A DNA stretch of 64,000 bases. Source: Phoenix dactylifera (taxonomy: Eukaryota; Streptophyta; Magnoliopsida; Arecales; Arecaceae). Position 1 is the stretch's first letter; each line of letters begins with the position of its first letter. This document shows, piece by piece, positions 12,250 to 25,205 of the stretch. A program made the translations under genes and the position numbers. The DNA is taken from assembly GCF_009389715.1 (NCBI RefSeq), contig NC_052404.1, positions 1,542,738 through 1,606,737 on the forward strand, given 5' to 3'. Below the pieces are notes generated by a model that did not search any database, was not told the DNA's origin, and saw nothing but the letters and a program-made list of their open reading frames with translations.

Positions 12250-14771
12250 GGGTGGAGATGACAAAAAGGTTAAATCTTTCCTTTCTTCTCCTTTTCTAAG
12301 ACCAAATCTTGTACTTTTCCTCCATTATAAATATTACAATATTCTATCAATTTCGTATGCCAAACAAATGGAAAATCTCTCTTGCTTGTGTTCTCATCGT
12401 TATTATAGTATTTTAATAAAATTTTATAGCTTTTTGGGGCAAATATGGTACCCAATATCCATTTAATCATTATCATCATATTTGTTGCTCTACGGATCAA
12501 GGCATGATCCCAATATACATAGATGCGCATTAAGTAGATCGGTATGCTCTCTCTACAAGCAAGTGCTATGAAAATTAGATCAACCCACTATAATGTTCTC
12601 AAATGATCTCGGCCAAGAACAACAAATGTTCGGCCAATCGTGCAAGAACTACAATCTTTAAACTTGCAAATTATGAGTCAAGGTTAGGCCTTCATGCCAC
12701 TTATCTTTCTCCTAATTTTTTGAATTTTCTGGTTCTAAAGGGCATTATAAGGGTAAATGAGTACATATACGATAGAATTACATCAATCAGATAAAGTGTA
12801 GAGATGCTTTCTTAGTTGCCAAAGAAAAGAAGTAATCACATAAAAACGAGACCTACGATGTTGTTTGATTCAGAGTGTTGGATTCAGAATGTTGTTTTAT
12901 TCTTGAGAATTGAATCCTAGGATCCAAGACACATGCTTTTATATTAATTGATGTGTATGGGTTTTTGTCGAGTGGCAAAATTAGTGACCTTGTATTGTAA
13001 TTTATTTATTAAAAAATAAAGATAAATAGGAAAGACAAGCGGAAGTTGAACCCCTTGTTCTTCATATTTCCTTCCTATTGATCATGAGCTTCTATCTTTT
13101 TCACATGGGAGTTTTATGAAGCCTTGTTGCTCCATGTAACTTGGCTCGTGCCCTAACGAAACTTTGACTCACACTCAATGTGGAGTTCTAAAATAATCAA
13201 TTTCTGCAGAACCTAAAATAATCAATTTCTGTAATGGCAGCCTCCCCTCAACCCTCTCCCGGTTCCCATGAGTGCAGTCCAATTAATTCTGTATGCACAA
13301 CTAATTCCTACTGACATCATTTAGAGTTTGAGCCTGAAGAGAGTGAGTTTACTGAAATGAAATTCAAGAAAGATGAATTTACTGAAAATGGTTCTTGTAG
13401 AATCCTAAACGATGGAGGGCTCAGCAGCTGCCTTTCCAAGCTAGTCAGGCAGGGATGAGATCAAATCATCCTGAATTCCTGAGCTTAGAACCGTTCAGGT
13501 TTAACAGTTAATGGTTCCTTTATAAGCTCTCCATGGGCCAACTTAAAATTCATTTCTTGAGATGCGAGCATGTATGAACATTGATTTAGTTCCTAAGTCG
13601 CAATGATGATATCCAACACAAAGGAATTTCTAGATGAACTAACTAATTGAGTGGGTTCTACCAGGATAGTATTGTTGAATCTGATAAAAACCCTGAAAGC
13701 ACATCAAGTAGGATTGCCGTCTACATTTTCTTCCAAGAAATTAAATGAAGGTCTGACATCATGCAATTTAACAATCACTTCTCAATATCAGGATGATCAA
13801 GATCCATTTTTTCATTAATATTTCCTTCTGTTTTCCAGCTCTAGACAAAGCACAAATACACAAATCTGCTTACATGATAATATTTTTCCCGACTCATACC
13901 TCTTGAAAATTCTATAGGCAATTGTTGCAGACAATCTAAGATGCAGAGGCTAAAGAATCAATTGAAAGACCACATAACCTAGATTTTTCAAAAGTTTCAT
14001 ATACGGATCATGCACATACAAGCAAATCAATTGAAATATCAAATCCTTAGCTGCTGGCATGCATCACTCGTAAGTTCACAACAAAAAGCTTTCCACCTAA
14101 TGATGGTTCATATGATAAAATATTATAGAAAAAGAACAGAAACAAAGTCATGTAGTTGGCCACTGTCTGAAGAATGAATGGTTTGCATCAAACACTCCAG
14201 ATGGAGGAAGACGGTCATCCTAGCTTTTGATGTATCAATATGCTTGGCTGCTTGCTGATTTTAGTTTTTAGCTGTATAAGGCTTCCACAATGCAAAGATC
14301 GCGGCAACAGATGTCCTAATCTGAAAAATAAGGGGGGAAAAAACACCCACAGCAGCACAATTTAGACAATCGCTTTCACTGATCAAAAACTCAAGCCTGT
14401 CAATCATCTAAGGAACTAAGCTGCATCAACTCTATTGAAAAGCTTCTAGATTCGTAGTATGAATGCCAATGTTTTACTTGATGGTGCTTCCGGTGACTTG
14501 TTAAACCCACATCAGATGGAGTTAATAATTTTTTCCTCTGCTGTCCTGAGCTTCTTGAGATTGATCCTAATTCCAAGTATTCCTGTCATTAACAAAACAG
14601 ATAACAAGTAACTAATTGCTGCAAAATTTTAGGAGAAAATAACTCAGAAATAAAACATGTAAAAAAAAGAGTTGGGCATGATTATGAGAAAAGGCGTATT
14701 AATATGAACTTAACAAATGAAAGAAATTTTACTCGGAGCGTGCTAATATCAATGTATTTGTTCATTTGCAG
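10800..14771. other. Intergenic DNA downstream of the eIF2B beta gene
   Basis: AT-rich sequence without a supported gene. It includes a short GA repeat (about 12220-12243). The part just left of 14772 is expected to hold the 3' untranslated region of the eIF2B beta gene; no convincing poly(A) signal could be singled out. Confidence 0.5.
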
Positions 14772-17700
14772 TCATGAAGTTGATCTTTGCTTCACCACAA
14801 GATCATCAGCAGAGTAATAATCTGCAATAAGCCGATACATATAAGATGGATTATGCCCTCCCCTGTAAAAATAAGGGACAAAAAGTCAGGAATGTCAACC
14901 TGATGAACCACAACGCCTTAATAAAATTTAGGATGTTTTATGTTAAACAAATGAAATAAAAAGGAAATGTAGTCACCAGCAGTTATTATTTTAACCAAAA
15001 AACACCTATCCTTCTTCCTTTGATTTTAGTTGAAAATATTTAAAAATATCAACTCAGACTGCCTGTAAACAGTATGACAATAATCAACCCCTTTAATAGA
15101 AATAAATAGGATGGAATAGATGACAATGAGGAGCACAAAATAAGGTGAGATGCAAACAACAGCCAAAGAGAGGTCCTTACAGAAGGACTTTATAGTAAAA
15201 ATGATTCTACTGAGAGAAAAAGAAAAAGAAAGGGACAAACTCAAGGATCCGTATGGTGCAACACAAAACCTTCTTCAATGATGGAAGTATCTGAGATCTC
15301 AGAAAAAAGACAAAATATCTGATAGGAATTTCAAACCATACCAAGACACCATGTTGTCCGGTTACAGAAAACAAGGCAGAAAAGGTGGTGCTAGGAATTA
15401 TAAAAATTATGATGGCTAAGAATTTCTGATTTAGGCATTTAGAAGAGGTATGATCCCAACAACTAGTTTCTTCAAGGTAATTTATCCCTTGGCAGTGGTC
15501 CATAGTGATGCTATAACAAAAGCACAGATCACAAAAATCATACTTAAGCAGAAGATAATATTAATAGAAATCCGAGCTAAGAGAATAGCCTTTTCACGAC
15601 GTGTTTAAAAGTGACCTAGGTTTCTTAATAACCCAAGCAATGAATCTCAAAATGGACATTCAAAATCTTTCCTAATACACAAAATTAAATCAAACTGCCC
15701 CTGTCCAAAATTAATTTTTAATGACTTTAAAGACTCCAAACCATATATACGCCTAAAGTAGGACTTTGCACAACAATCATGCTAAAATAGGACTCCAAAA
15801 CCAGAAATAAACACTACCTAAATAAAAGATTCCAAAGTACAATGCAATCAGAAGTAGACTAATTTATGCCATGATTAAATGATAGAAATCCAACCAAGAT
15901 CATAAAACTCTGTGCAATGTTTTGTTCGAATTTGCCATGATAGGATAGCATATACATCTGTGGAGCAGAGATCAGAGACCTAAAAATATGGATTAGAGTT
16001 GGGTCCACAATATCGTACAGAGGTTTAAGCTTGACATGACTCACGAGTGGATGGGGAAAATAACTCATATAACCAATCCCAAATGGATATTTCTCGTTTG
16101 TTAGGTAACTATACACATGATAACAGTGGTCACTAGCTATAAATTAGTTTATCTGTCATGTAATTATGGTCATTATAACCTCTTATCCTTTGGGAGGATG
16201 TACCCTTCATTCTCTTAATGAATTTGGGCTGTGGCTGATTTCCTCTCAAAAAAAAAAAAGAAAGAAAGAAATATAGTCATTATAATAGTAACCTTGCCTT
16301 GTTGTATGAAACCAGTATATTATTATTAGTTAAGGGAATTTAATGACACCTCAATGATATGCTATTTTGGTATTGACATTTGATAGAGTTGTGCATACAG
16401 GATAAAAGATGCTCTGGCAATTTATAGAACAAGTTAACATGCTTTACAGTTCTCGTTTATAAAAATTTACAAAGTTGAGAAAAAAAGGGGATCATATTTC
16501 CTAGTTTTCTCCACCAGCATGCAAAATTAGAAAAAAGAAAAAAGAAAAAAGAAAAAAGTACAGGAAAAGAGCTTACGTATCAGTAATGAAAAGGCTGACA
16601 AGCTTTGGAGGCACATAGTCAAATGCTGGATTAACAACATGAAGAAGAGGTGACCCACCATGACTACCAAAATCCATACAATCTGAAAACTCCCCAAAAT
16701 CCACCAAATCAGATGGAGATTTGAGATCATTCAGCAGAACCTCTGAATTATGTGGGTATAAGGGACACAACTGCCATGAAGACAATGGACAAATAAATAA
16801 CAAAAGGATGTAACTCTGGCACAACATATCTAATGTGCTGGAAAAGCATAGATGTCACGAATAATAACTTTCCAGGAAAAAGGCAAAAATTAAAACAGTT
16901 CCAGCAAGAAGGAAACAAAAGAAATGATGATCTAGTCATATAACATGTGTAATTTTTATTTGGTAATTATATAATTATGTAATTGAACATATGTAATTGA
17001 AGTGAATGAATTAGTCACAAAATTGTAGCTCTGATTTACTTTCATCAGGAAATTTTCTCTAAAATTCAAGAAGCTTTCTGTAGTCGACTCCAAACTTCAA
17101 GAAAGAGTAGTTAGATGTGCTCCGCGAGGTTCATGCTGTGTGGTGTAATCCACTTCCTACAGAATTGAGATTTTAAGAATCTCAAGTGTGGTTGTTCTCT
17201 TTTAATAAGAGTGTCTGCCCGAGGATGTATGAAAGGACTTCTCAAAGTGCATTTACTACATGAAATATTTCAGAGTAAAATTTATCGAACTGTTTCCATA
17301 CTTTTCTTTCCTTTTTTCTTGTAAAATCAATGTCTGCAGTACTTAAGTTACCACTCACAATTTACCAACCAGATATCAATATAATGTAACACCAGATACT
17401 GGCTTATTTTTTTAATGTGACAGAAAGTTCATGTGAATAATAATAAAAGCGGCTGCAGTAGAAATGACACCAACTCTAGCAGTAGTATAGTCTGATCAGA
17501 AAAAGGACAAAGAAACCTATTACAGAGGATACCTACTACATTATATTCCACCTTTGATGACTTACCATAAAGTACTATACATGAACTCAATATAAAAATT
17601 TTGACCAGCAACGTATAATGTTGAAATGTTTTGATATAGCACAACACATTGCAAATGCTGTCCAAAGCAGGTGCAATTACTGAGCCAGAACAATCATTAC

Positions 17701-19452
17701 ATTGCATAAAGTACCAAATGAAGATAACTAACCTTGTGACTACCAGCAACCACAACAAATGGGACAGCATGCCTTTGCGCAGCAAGTGCAACCATATTTA
17801 TGCCTACTGGTGCAACAACTCCGCCATTTGCCATGATTGCATGAGCTCCGACTATTACCTATATATTGAAGTATTCGAGCTATGTAAGAAAATAAATGAG
17901 TTTCCACATTAACAAGAAAAGGGTTGTCCAATCTACCATGTTCACTCGGGAAATCATGGCAAAAACTGCAGAATCAGTTATAACAGTGGTTTGTATGCCT
18001 TTTCCAACCAGCTCTTTTGCAAGAACATGCCCCTGATACCTGATTTGCAACCATGATATCAATGGAGCCATAACAGAATATTTCAGGAAAAAATCATAAT
18101 GATTCACAAACTAAACTACTCAAGGCAATTGGCTTGCTGTCTAAAATCATATAGGAAAGACGTTCCCTTGTGTATTAAAATAGAATGATCAAGGTGTGGT
18201 GTACAAACCTTGGAGCACCCTCAGCAACAAATACCCGAAAAGATCGATTTTTCTCTTTTGCTGCACAAAGGAATTCCTTGACTGTTCTTGAACGGCCCAA
18301 AGTTAAAATGACCTCACTAACAGGAAGAAAAAAAATCATGGTCACACAAATTAACTCAAGCACCAATATTCCGGGGCAATATGGGGGCATCTGGACACAT
18401 ACAGCTGTTGAAAAAAATTCAATCACTAAAAAATAAGCATATAAGAATGCAAGTGTAAGATAAAGGCAGGGTAGCACCAACCAGTCTGGTACACCAAGGC
18501 CAACTTGAGATAACACAATGCGAATGTAACAAGAACAATACACAATAACATACTTAAAAATAATCACCATTTTAGATTTTACTGCCAAACTTCAAGTTCC
18601 ATAGGTTTAAAAAACAACTATCATTTTTCTTCATAACATGAATCAAAAAATATTCATTATATATTTTCAATAACTCACTTCATGTAGTTATTATATTTCA
18701 AGTGTGTGAAGAAGGTCCATGATGTCTAACGAACAAAATTATTTATTTCGAAACAATGTCACAACAAAAAATCTAATAGATGGTAAAATGTTGTTGTTAG
18801 TGATTTTATTATCACACTAGATGACTTGAACTTTGCACATTTAACAAAATGCAGTCCCTAAAAAATTAGTGTTTGAAATCTTCCAACCACACACAAATCA
18901 AATACAAAGCATAAAGTTGTTTGGTCAGTGCATCACTAAAAATGACAACAAAATGATGCACTCATTTTTTACCAAATTAATTTAATTTAATTTTCAGGGA
19001 CTGATTGTGACTGCAAAGCTTCAAACCATGGTGAAGCTATAACATGGACCTCAATATTCTTCCATGTATTCACTGCTATTGAAAGGAGTAAGTAAAATGT
19101 TTGCACAATAATTCTGTTAACCTTCAGAATTCTTACTGATTTATATAAAATATACATGCTTACATATCACAGTAATGGAGATATGGATGCACGGCAATGT
19201 CCCCATTCTGTTATGCCACACACACACACAGAGACATACATATATATATATGTACATACATATGTACATATGACAAGGAATAGAACTTGTTATATTTTAA
19301 TATAAATTACCAACACTTAAGCATGTGACAACATATACCAAAACAATAAACAAAATTAAATCAAAATATCCATCGCAATAATAAAACCTGGTTCCCTAAT
19401 CACTGAAATAGGTATACTTGTAAATTCATGATTTACCGCCAGAGAGGGGGGC

Positions 19453-19533
<81 letters not shown>

Positions 19534-22277
19534 CTTTTGGTGAATATGCTCCACTGCTTGTTCAGAAACTTGTTCATGGCAGGTATCGATGTCTTGAATC
19601 AGTTCGTTGATAGCTTCAATGACATCATGCTTTAGCTTCCGGCTCCTCAAGTTCTTATCTGCTGCTGTGGGAGAAATAGATCATACAGAATTCAAAATCT
19701 GAAGTATGTTCATATTTTTATAACCTATCATTATCAAATTTTAGACAGCTAACTTCTTGACAACCAAAACCTCATGCACAGAGGTGACTAGTTAACATTT
19801 AAGAAAACAAGTCTATTGAAGGAAAATCAATTCAAAGGTAATGAATTAAAGCCTAAAAAATAGATTAGAGAGATACATTTGCTTTTTCCTTCAGAATCGC
19901 CCCATGAAGAAGGAGGCTGAGGAGTAACAGCAGACCCAGGTATGTCTCCAAGAAGGGTTTGCAAAGAAGGGGCACGAAGGGTGCTTCTGGCAGCAGCAGC
20001 AAGAGCTGCAGCAGATAATGCTGGGCGATCTTCATATTGACCCTCATCATCATCATCACTACCAGCAGATAGGCCCAGTCCCTCAATTGCAGTTGCAGTT
20101 GAAGAAAGATCTTCCTCTCTGATGATATGCAAAACACGCCTCACAATGTTCCCCACAGCAAGCTCTATGAAACCCATTCAAATGCAAGTGCATCATTATT
20201 CCTCGGAAGCTTTAGATAATGATTGTCTGTCAGTTTAAGTAAAGACACAACTAAAGAAGACTACACAAACTATTTCATATAAAAGAATGGGTGGGAGCCT
20301 GCCCATTGATCCCACAACATATTTTCTAGGAGTGTGAAGGAAGCATGCTAAATTGCATAGTGGGCTTTGTTGAGACCCAAACCATGGCACTGTAATCACA
20401 AAATATACCTACATAGTGATTTCAGATCATGCCTCTTATGTTTTTGACTATCAGATATTTTGATTGTCAGATATGAAATACAAATTGTGTATTTCAAGTG
20501 CATCATTCGAATTATGAAATTCTTTCCCCTCACAAATGGGTTCTTCAGTGCATGAATGATAGCATAGGTTGTTCTAACAAAAATGTTGTTTTAAGGAGAA
20601 GGCTCATCAGTAGAAAAGATTAACTAAAAGGAGACAAGGGCAGTACTCTATGTCATGAGACTCCAATGTTGAGCACAAATTCTTGACCTCCAAACTAAGT
20701 CAATTGATCTTTGTGTTTGTCATCTTTTCTCCCCTCAATATAAAATTCAGATAAATATGAGTTACTTTCCCACTTCAAACCTATAATTTTCAGTTTTTTT
20801 TTTGAGAAAAAGAATTCTCAACATGACTCAAGCCTTTATGTATGAAAAATCTGAAGTTCGATAATTAGGAATTAGTACAAATGAAGAAATAGAAGAGAAT
20901 AGGAAGACATGAGAAGGCATGGAAGTTCCACCCCAAAATAACTTACAAAAAACACCCTAAAAATCTCATCTTATAATAATCAACATTTTTTAACCCAAAA
21001 AATGATGTATAAGATATGTGCTGCAAAACTTCTAATCTAAAAAGGATCCTCAAGGCTTCAGCCAAAAAAAACAAGGACTCAGAATCGATCTAAAGCGACA
21101 CTATGTTTAAAATACAGACTTTCCTATATATGACCTTGACTACTTAGGTTGTACATAACCAATCTAGAAATGTTTAAAATCCTCAAAAACACAAAATGAA
21201 GCCCAAAATTTTAAAAGATAAACAAAAAAACTAAAACTGCTGACTCCATTCAGCCTGTGGTTTAATAGATATAATCTCAAGTGGTACCATTGACTATTTG
21301 CAGATGTGATAAAGATTTCTTTTATATTTTCAGATCAATCTATTTCCTTATAGGCTTCACATTCTGAGGACCAACCTCCTTCAACTAAGACAAATGACAG
21401 CGGACTAAGCTCATATTCCCAAAGTCCAAGAACTAAACACTAGAAGCATTGCTCAACCCATCCACTTCCTAGATGCCAACACCACAAAGTGTGTCTTTTC
21501 ATCTCAAGAAAAAGCTAATTTTCCCCTTCTCATTTCTTGTCTATTCCTTCTTCTTTTTCGGGATACAAATACATCATCCTTATCACTGTTCATATCATCA
21601 GTTATATATCACCTGCAATAACTTAGTTAAAGAATAATTTCTAATGCCAATAGAATATTGCAATAATGTATTGCACTAAATGGTTAGCATATTAAATGGA
21701 AGTTGATTCCATTAGAACAGAATATTTTACAACTAACTCTTATACCTTACAAGTTAGCAACCAAACCATGTGATTGCTAGGAATTTTTTCAGTGAAGATC
21801 GACAGAAATAACGAAAATATCGTAAACAATCAACTGCTTTCAACTATCTGCGTTGAATTAAAAGAAAAACAAGCAAGCTCCTTAATTTATAGCGGTAGGT
21901 ACACTTGGTCCCCCAGTTCTACATCGATATGCAAAAAAGAAAGGATTTTGATAGAGCGGAAAAATATCTAGGGAAGGAAGGCCCACCGACAGGGTTTGCG
22001 GCGATAAGCTGCTCGCCGACGGCCTTAACGGCATCGATCAGCGCCCCCGCCTGGTTCGTTTGTCGCATCCTCTGATGCGAGATCACCGACCGGAGCAGCT
22101 CCGCCGTATGCCGCGCGCTCGCGTGCGACCCCTCGATCTTCCTGCATCCCAAACAACACCAGATCAAATAACTGAAATAAGAAAGCCACGGAGTAGAATT
22201 AGGAGTGGGAGAGGGGGAGATTACCGTCTCTTGAGCTTGAGAACGAAATCATTGACGAGGGCCTGGACGTCCGGCAT
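14772..22277 (-). CDS. EIF2B2: Translation initiation factor eIF2B subunit beta
   Basis: Nine minus-strand exons: 22225-22277, 21987-22141, 19877-20164, 19535-19664, 18209-18316, 17937-18039, 17733-17858, 16577-16770 and 14772-14862. They total 1248 bases, exactly 415 codons plus TGA, with GT-AG borders and matching phases throughout. The protein starts MPDVQALVNDFVLKLK. It has an acidic/alanine-rich insert in exon 3 (around DDDDEGQYED), and then the Rossmann-like regulatory-subunit fold with FRVFVAEGAPRYQGH, TVITDSAVFAMISRVNMVIV, ANGGVVAPVG and DYVPPKLVSLFITDTGGHNP. It ends ADDLVVKQRSTS. eIF2B is the decameric guanine nucleotide exchange factor for eIF2 in the cytosol, and the beta subunit belongs to its regulatory core with alpha and delta. 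Length and sequence match plant beta subunits. No defect was seen. Exon 4 ends six bases from a long GA/CA microsatellite. Confidence 0.96.
19456..19529. repeat. Compound (CA)n(GA)n microsatellite
   Basis: About 20 CA units run directly into about 17 GA units. On the gene strand this is a TC tract followed by a TG tract that begins a few bases after the donor site of eIF2B beta exon 4 (intron GT at 19534-19533). Confidence 0.95.
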
Positions 22278-22750
22278 GGCTCCGGGAATTGATCACCGAG
22301 TATCACAAACTGATCGAGAGAAGATCGAGAACTCCAAACCTAGCTAGGGTTTTGAGATTTTTTGAGAAACGGAGAAGAGAGGAGAGAGAGGGGACAATAG
22401 AGCCAACAAAGGGGCCGGCCAAGGGTGAAAGTATATCTGGAAACGGATCCCACCGATTCAAACAGCTGCTTCAACACGAACAAGAGGGGCAATTAAGAAG
22501 AGCCTCGATCGAGCGAGATCATCGGAACTTCTCAAACCGTCCGATTCAAAATACACCGAGCCATATCGAGAGCAGGCCGGCACAATTCCACCTCTCTGTT
22601 GGAAAAATTGGTAAGAGCAAAAGAGAGAGATAGACGGAGAGAAAGAGGAAGGAAGAAACAGGGAGAGGGAAGAGGTTGGCTGAAGGAGGTCGGAGGAGGG
22701 CAGCAGAGAGTCAGAAACGGGCTTAGAGGAGCGGAAATGGCTCACTCCTT

Positions 22751-23087
22751 TTTTGGTCAAAGATAGGAGGGGAGGGGGAGGGACCAGCCCACCCGCGTAG
22801 CAGCCCCATTACTGAGCCCCCTTCCACTAGGAAATGTTCGATACAGGTCGCAGGTTTCGCGTGCCTTCCCCGACCCGTGGGCTCACCCCACTGGGTTCAC
22901 CGCCTCACGTGTGGGTACATCACCCCAGTACCACCTTGGTACAAGTGGAAGGAAAGCATAACCGCCAACAAGCCAGCCGAGCGTGGGGCATCCGGTCCCC
23001 TAATTTAATCGACGCCCATGCGTTTCGAACCCGGGCAACTTGGGCGGAATTATCGCCCCCTTACCACTAGGCTACTACCTTGGTGGC
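22751..23087 (-). mobile_element. tRNA-headed SINE with 16 bp target duplication
   Basis: Read on the minus strand, the 337 bp unit starts GCCACCAAGGTAGTAGCC. It has an RNA polymerase III box A (TAGCCTAGTGG, 23064-23074) and box B (GGGTTCGAAACG, about 23021-23033) at tRNA spacing, and ends in AAAAA. The 16 bases aaatggctcactcctt occur on both sides (22735-22750 and 23088-23103), a perfect target duplication of the length made by LINE-type retrotransposition. A second box-A-like stretch (CCTAGTGGAAGGGGGC) near the 3' end suggests a partly dimeric body. It lies about 470 bp upstream of the eIF2B beta start codon. Confidence 0.85.
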
Positions 23088-23103
23088 AAATGGCTCACTC
23101 CTT

Positions 23104-25205
23104 CAGTTCCCCTGTTTGAGTCCCGAATTAAAAATAATTATAAAAAAAAAAAAAAACCCTGGATGCCCTATGTATTTTAAAACTTTTAAATGAAGCAGAT
23201 GAAAATTATATCAAATGCCCAAATCATATTGTTGCCTTGTTGGACAACCGATATGAATTCCGATGCCAGCACAACAATCCTAGTCAGACCTACTATTTCG
23301 AGTAGAAAGGGACAGGATCAGAAAGCAAGATGTACCACATCTTAAAATCAATCAAAAATTAAAACTTCGGAAAGTTTTTTTTAAGTAATTTAGAAAAAAA
23401 ATTGATAATATGAGAAGTCCAGATAAAATATCTACCCGAATTTGAATATATTTATAATTTTTTTATTTTGGAAAATTTGACGCCAATTAGGAGAGGCCTC
23501 CAATTTGTATTTTGATGAACAGATCTAAACTAATATAAATAGAAACCTTGTGCCATAATTTTATATATATTATTGGAAACAAGTAAATAAAAAGAAAAAA
23601 AGTTTAACTATGCTTTCCACCTAATTTCTTTTGTAACTAGATGAGAAATTTAAACTGGATTTGAAGATTCAAATATTGCTGATATAAACCAAGGATCTGT
23701 ATAACCATTTATAATTGAATTAGTGAAGGCAAAAAAAATCTAAAACCTTACCTTTGCATTTTATCTTTTTAATAACAAGCAGACCAAAAAAATTGCTTCC
23801 AAAAAAATGCTATTAGATCATGCGAGTCATGTCGTCGTGCCAATAACTTCTCATATGGATAGTAACAAGAAATTAATTAAGATCGACCGTAATCTTTCAT
23901 TTTTGGGGGTAATAAAACCTTTACAACACAAAATTTACTCTTCGATCAAATTGGGTTAACTTCAAACCAAAATAATGCAATTGTGCAAAAGTTTCTGCAC
24001 TTAATGATTTATAACATTTACATATGAATTATTTATCTTAATTAATGCATGGTTTCCAATGACAACACTGGGGTAATCAAGTCACAGAGCAGTTTTAGGG
24101 CAGATGGGAGAAGAAAAGACACATTCAGCAAATTGGTTCATTTTAACCAGCTCGTTTGGCGATCATACCATGCACCTGGCATCTATTACTTTGCATGCAT
24201 ATAAAAATTTTCGTAAAATCGAGAATGAAGTTTTCATTCTGTACATGCCAGATCATGAATTAGTAACTGCATCCAATCTTTGAAAAAGTCTAGAGTCCCA
24301 GATTGTAATGTTGCAGTAGAACCCCCTTTGCAAGCATGCTGCACCCGAACAAGCATCTACAGCTCACTCTCAATAACCAGCAAAGAATGATTCATACCAG
24401 CTTTACAAGATCTATAGATTCTGTTTATTAAAATAGCTGTTGATTGGAACTCTCAACTCTCAAGCCATCCAGAGTTTGACATCTAGGTAAGTCACTGGTC
24501 GGCTAAGGGCACTAAAAGTTCTTCACAAGCCATTGTAGGTCATCACACACAGTTAATCTGGTTCTTGCCTGTGAATGTTATAACAGCAGTAGATCAGTAG
24601 TAGATAACACTACAGTAATATATAATGGACCAAGCAAAGCAGAGCTGTAGTAGTAATTCTGTGAAAACAAAGGCATGAAAATAGGAATTCAAAATAATAC
24701 TTGGCTGGGTAAAAGACTCTTGAGGTTAATTTAAATTTGCATCTATCACTAAACTGGAATGCTGCAGCCTTTATCCAATCAAAAGAAACATCCTGATGGT
24801 AAACACCATCCTAAAACCATGCGTTCACTATGCACCACTCCACAGCTTTGATACGTTACACTATGAAAAGCAACGGTACACACCATTTTGGCAAATATTG
24901 CAGCAAACAAGGGGAAAGGGGCCAAGAAAAGCTTTAGGTGGCATCCCTGAACCAAACCGCGAAAAAAATTGCAGGTGAGATGACATAACCACTCAACAAA
25001 ACGGCATGTAGTGTGTGAGCATGAGCAAATAACTTCGCTATCAATCTTTTTATTCTTACAGAAAAAAAGAAATCTCATTCGTACTCATAACTCAAGTTGG
25101 GTATTTTTGACAGAGTTCGAAGGAAAACCCTTAGACATTTATTGAGCCGTCCCTAACCCCTTTTGTTTGTCTCATCTCGAATCTATTTTTATTCCTCATT
25201 CTGAT
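23104..25205. other. AT-rich intergenic DNA
   Basis: No gene, RNA or bounded element was recognised between the SINE and the LSM1 pseudogene. Short poly-A and poly-T runs are scattered through it. Confidence 0.5.

Noticed and set aside
19428-19650. Frames encoding His-Thr, Arg-Glu or Val-Cys repeats
   Set aside because: Translations of the CA/GA microsatellite; only the eIF2B exon 4 part (19535-19664) is real coding sequence.
23021-23075. Candidate tRNA gene with box A and box B
   Set aside because: The stretch cannot fold into a full cloverleaf by eye and lies inside a 337 bp unit with a 16 bp target duplication, so SINE is the better reading.
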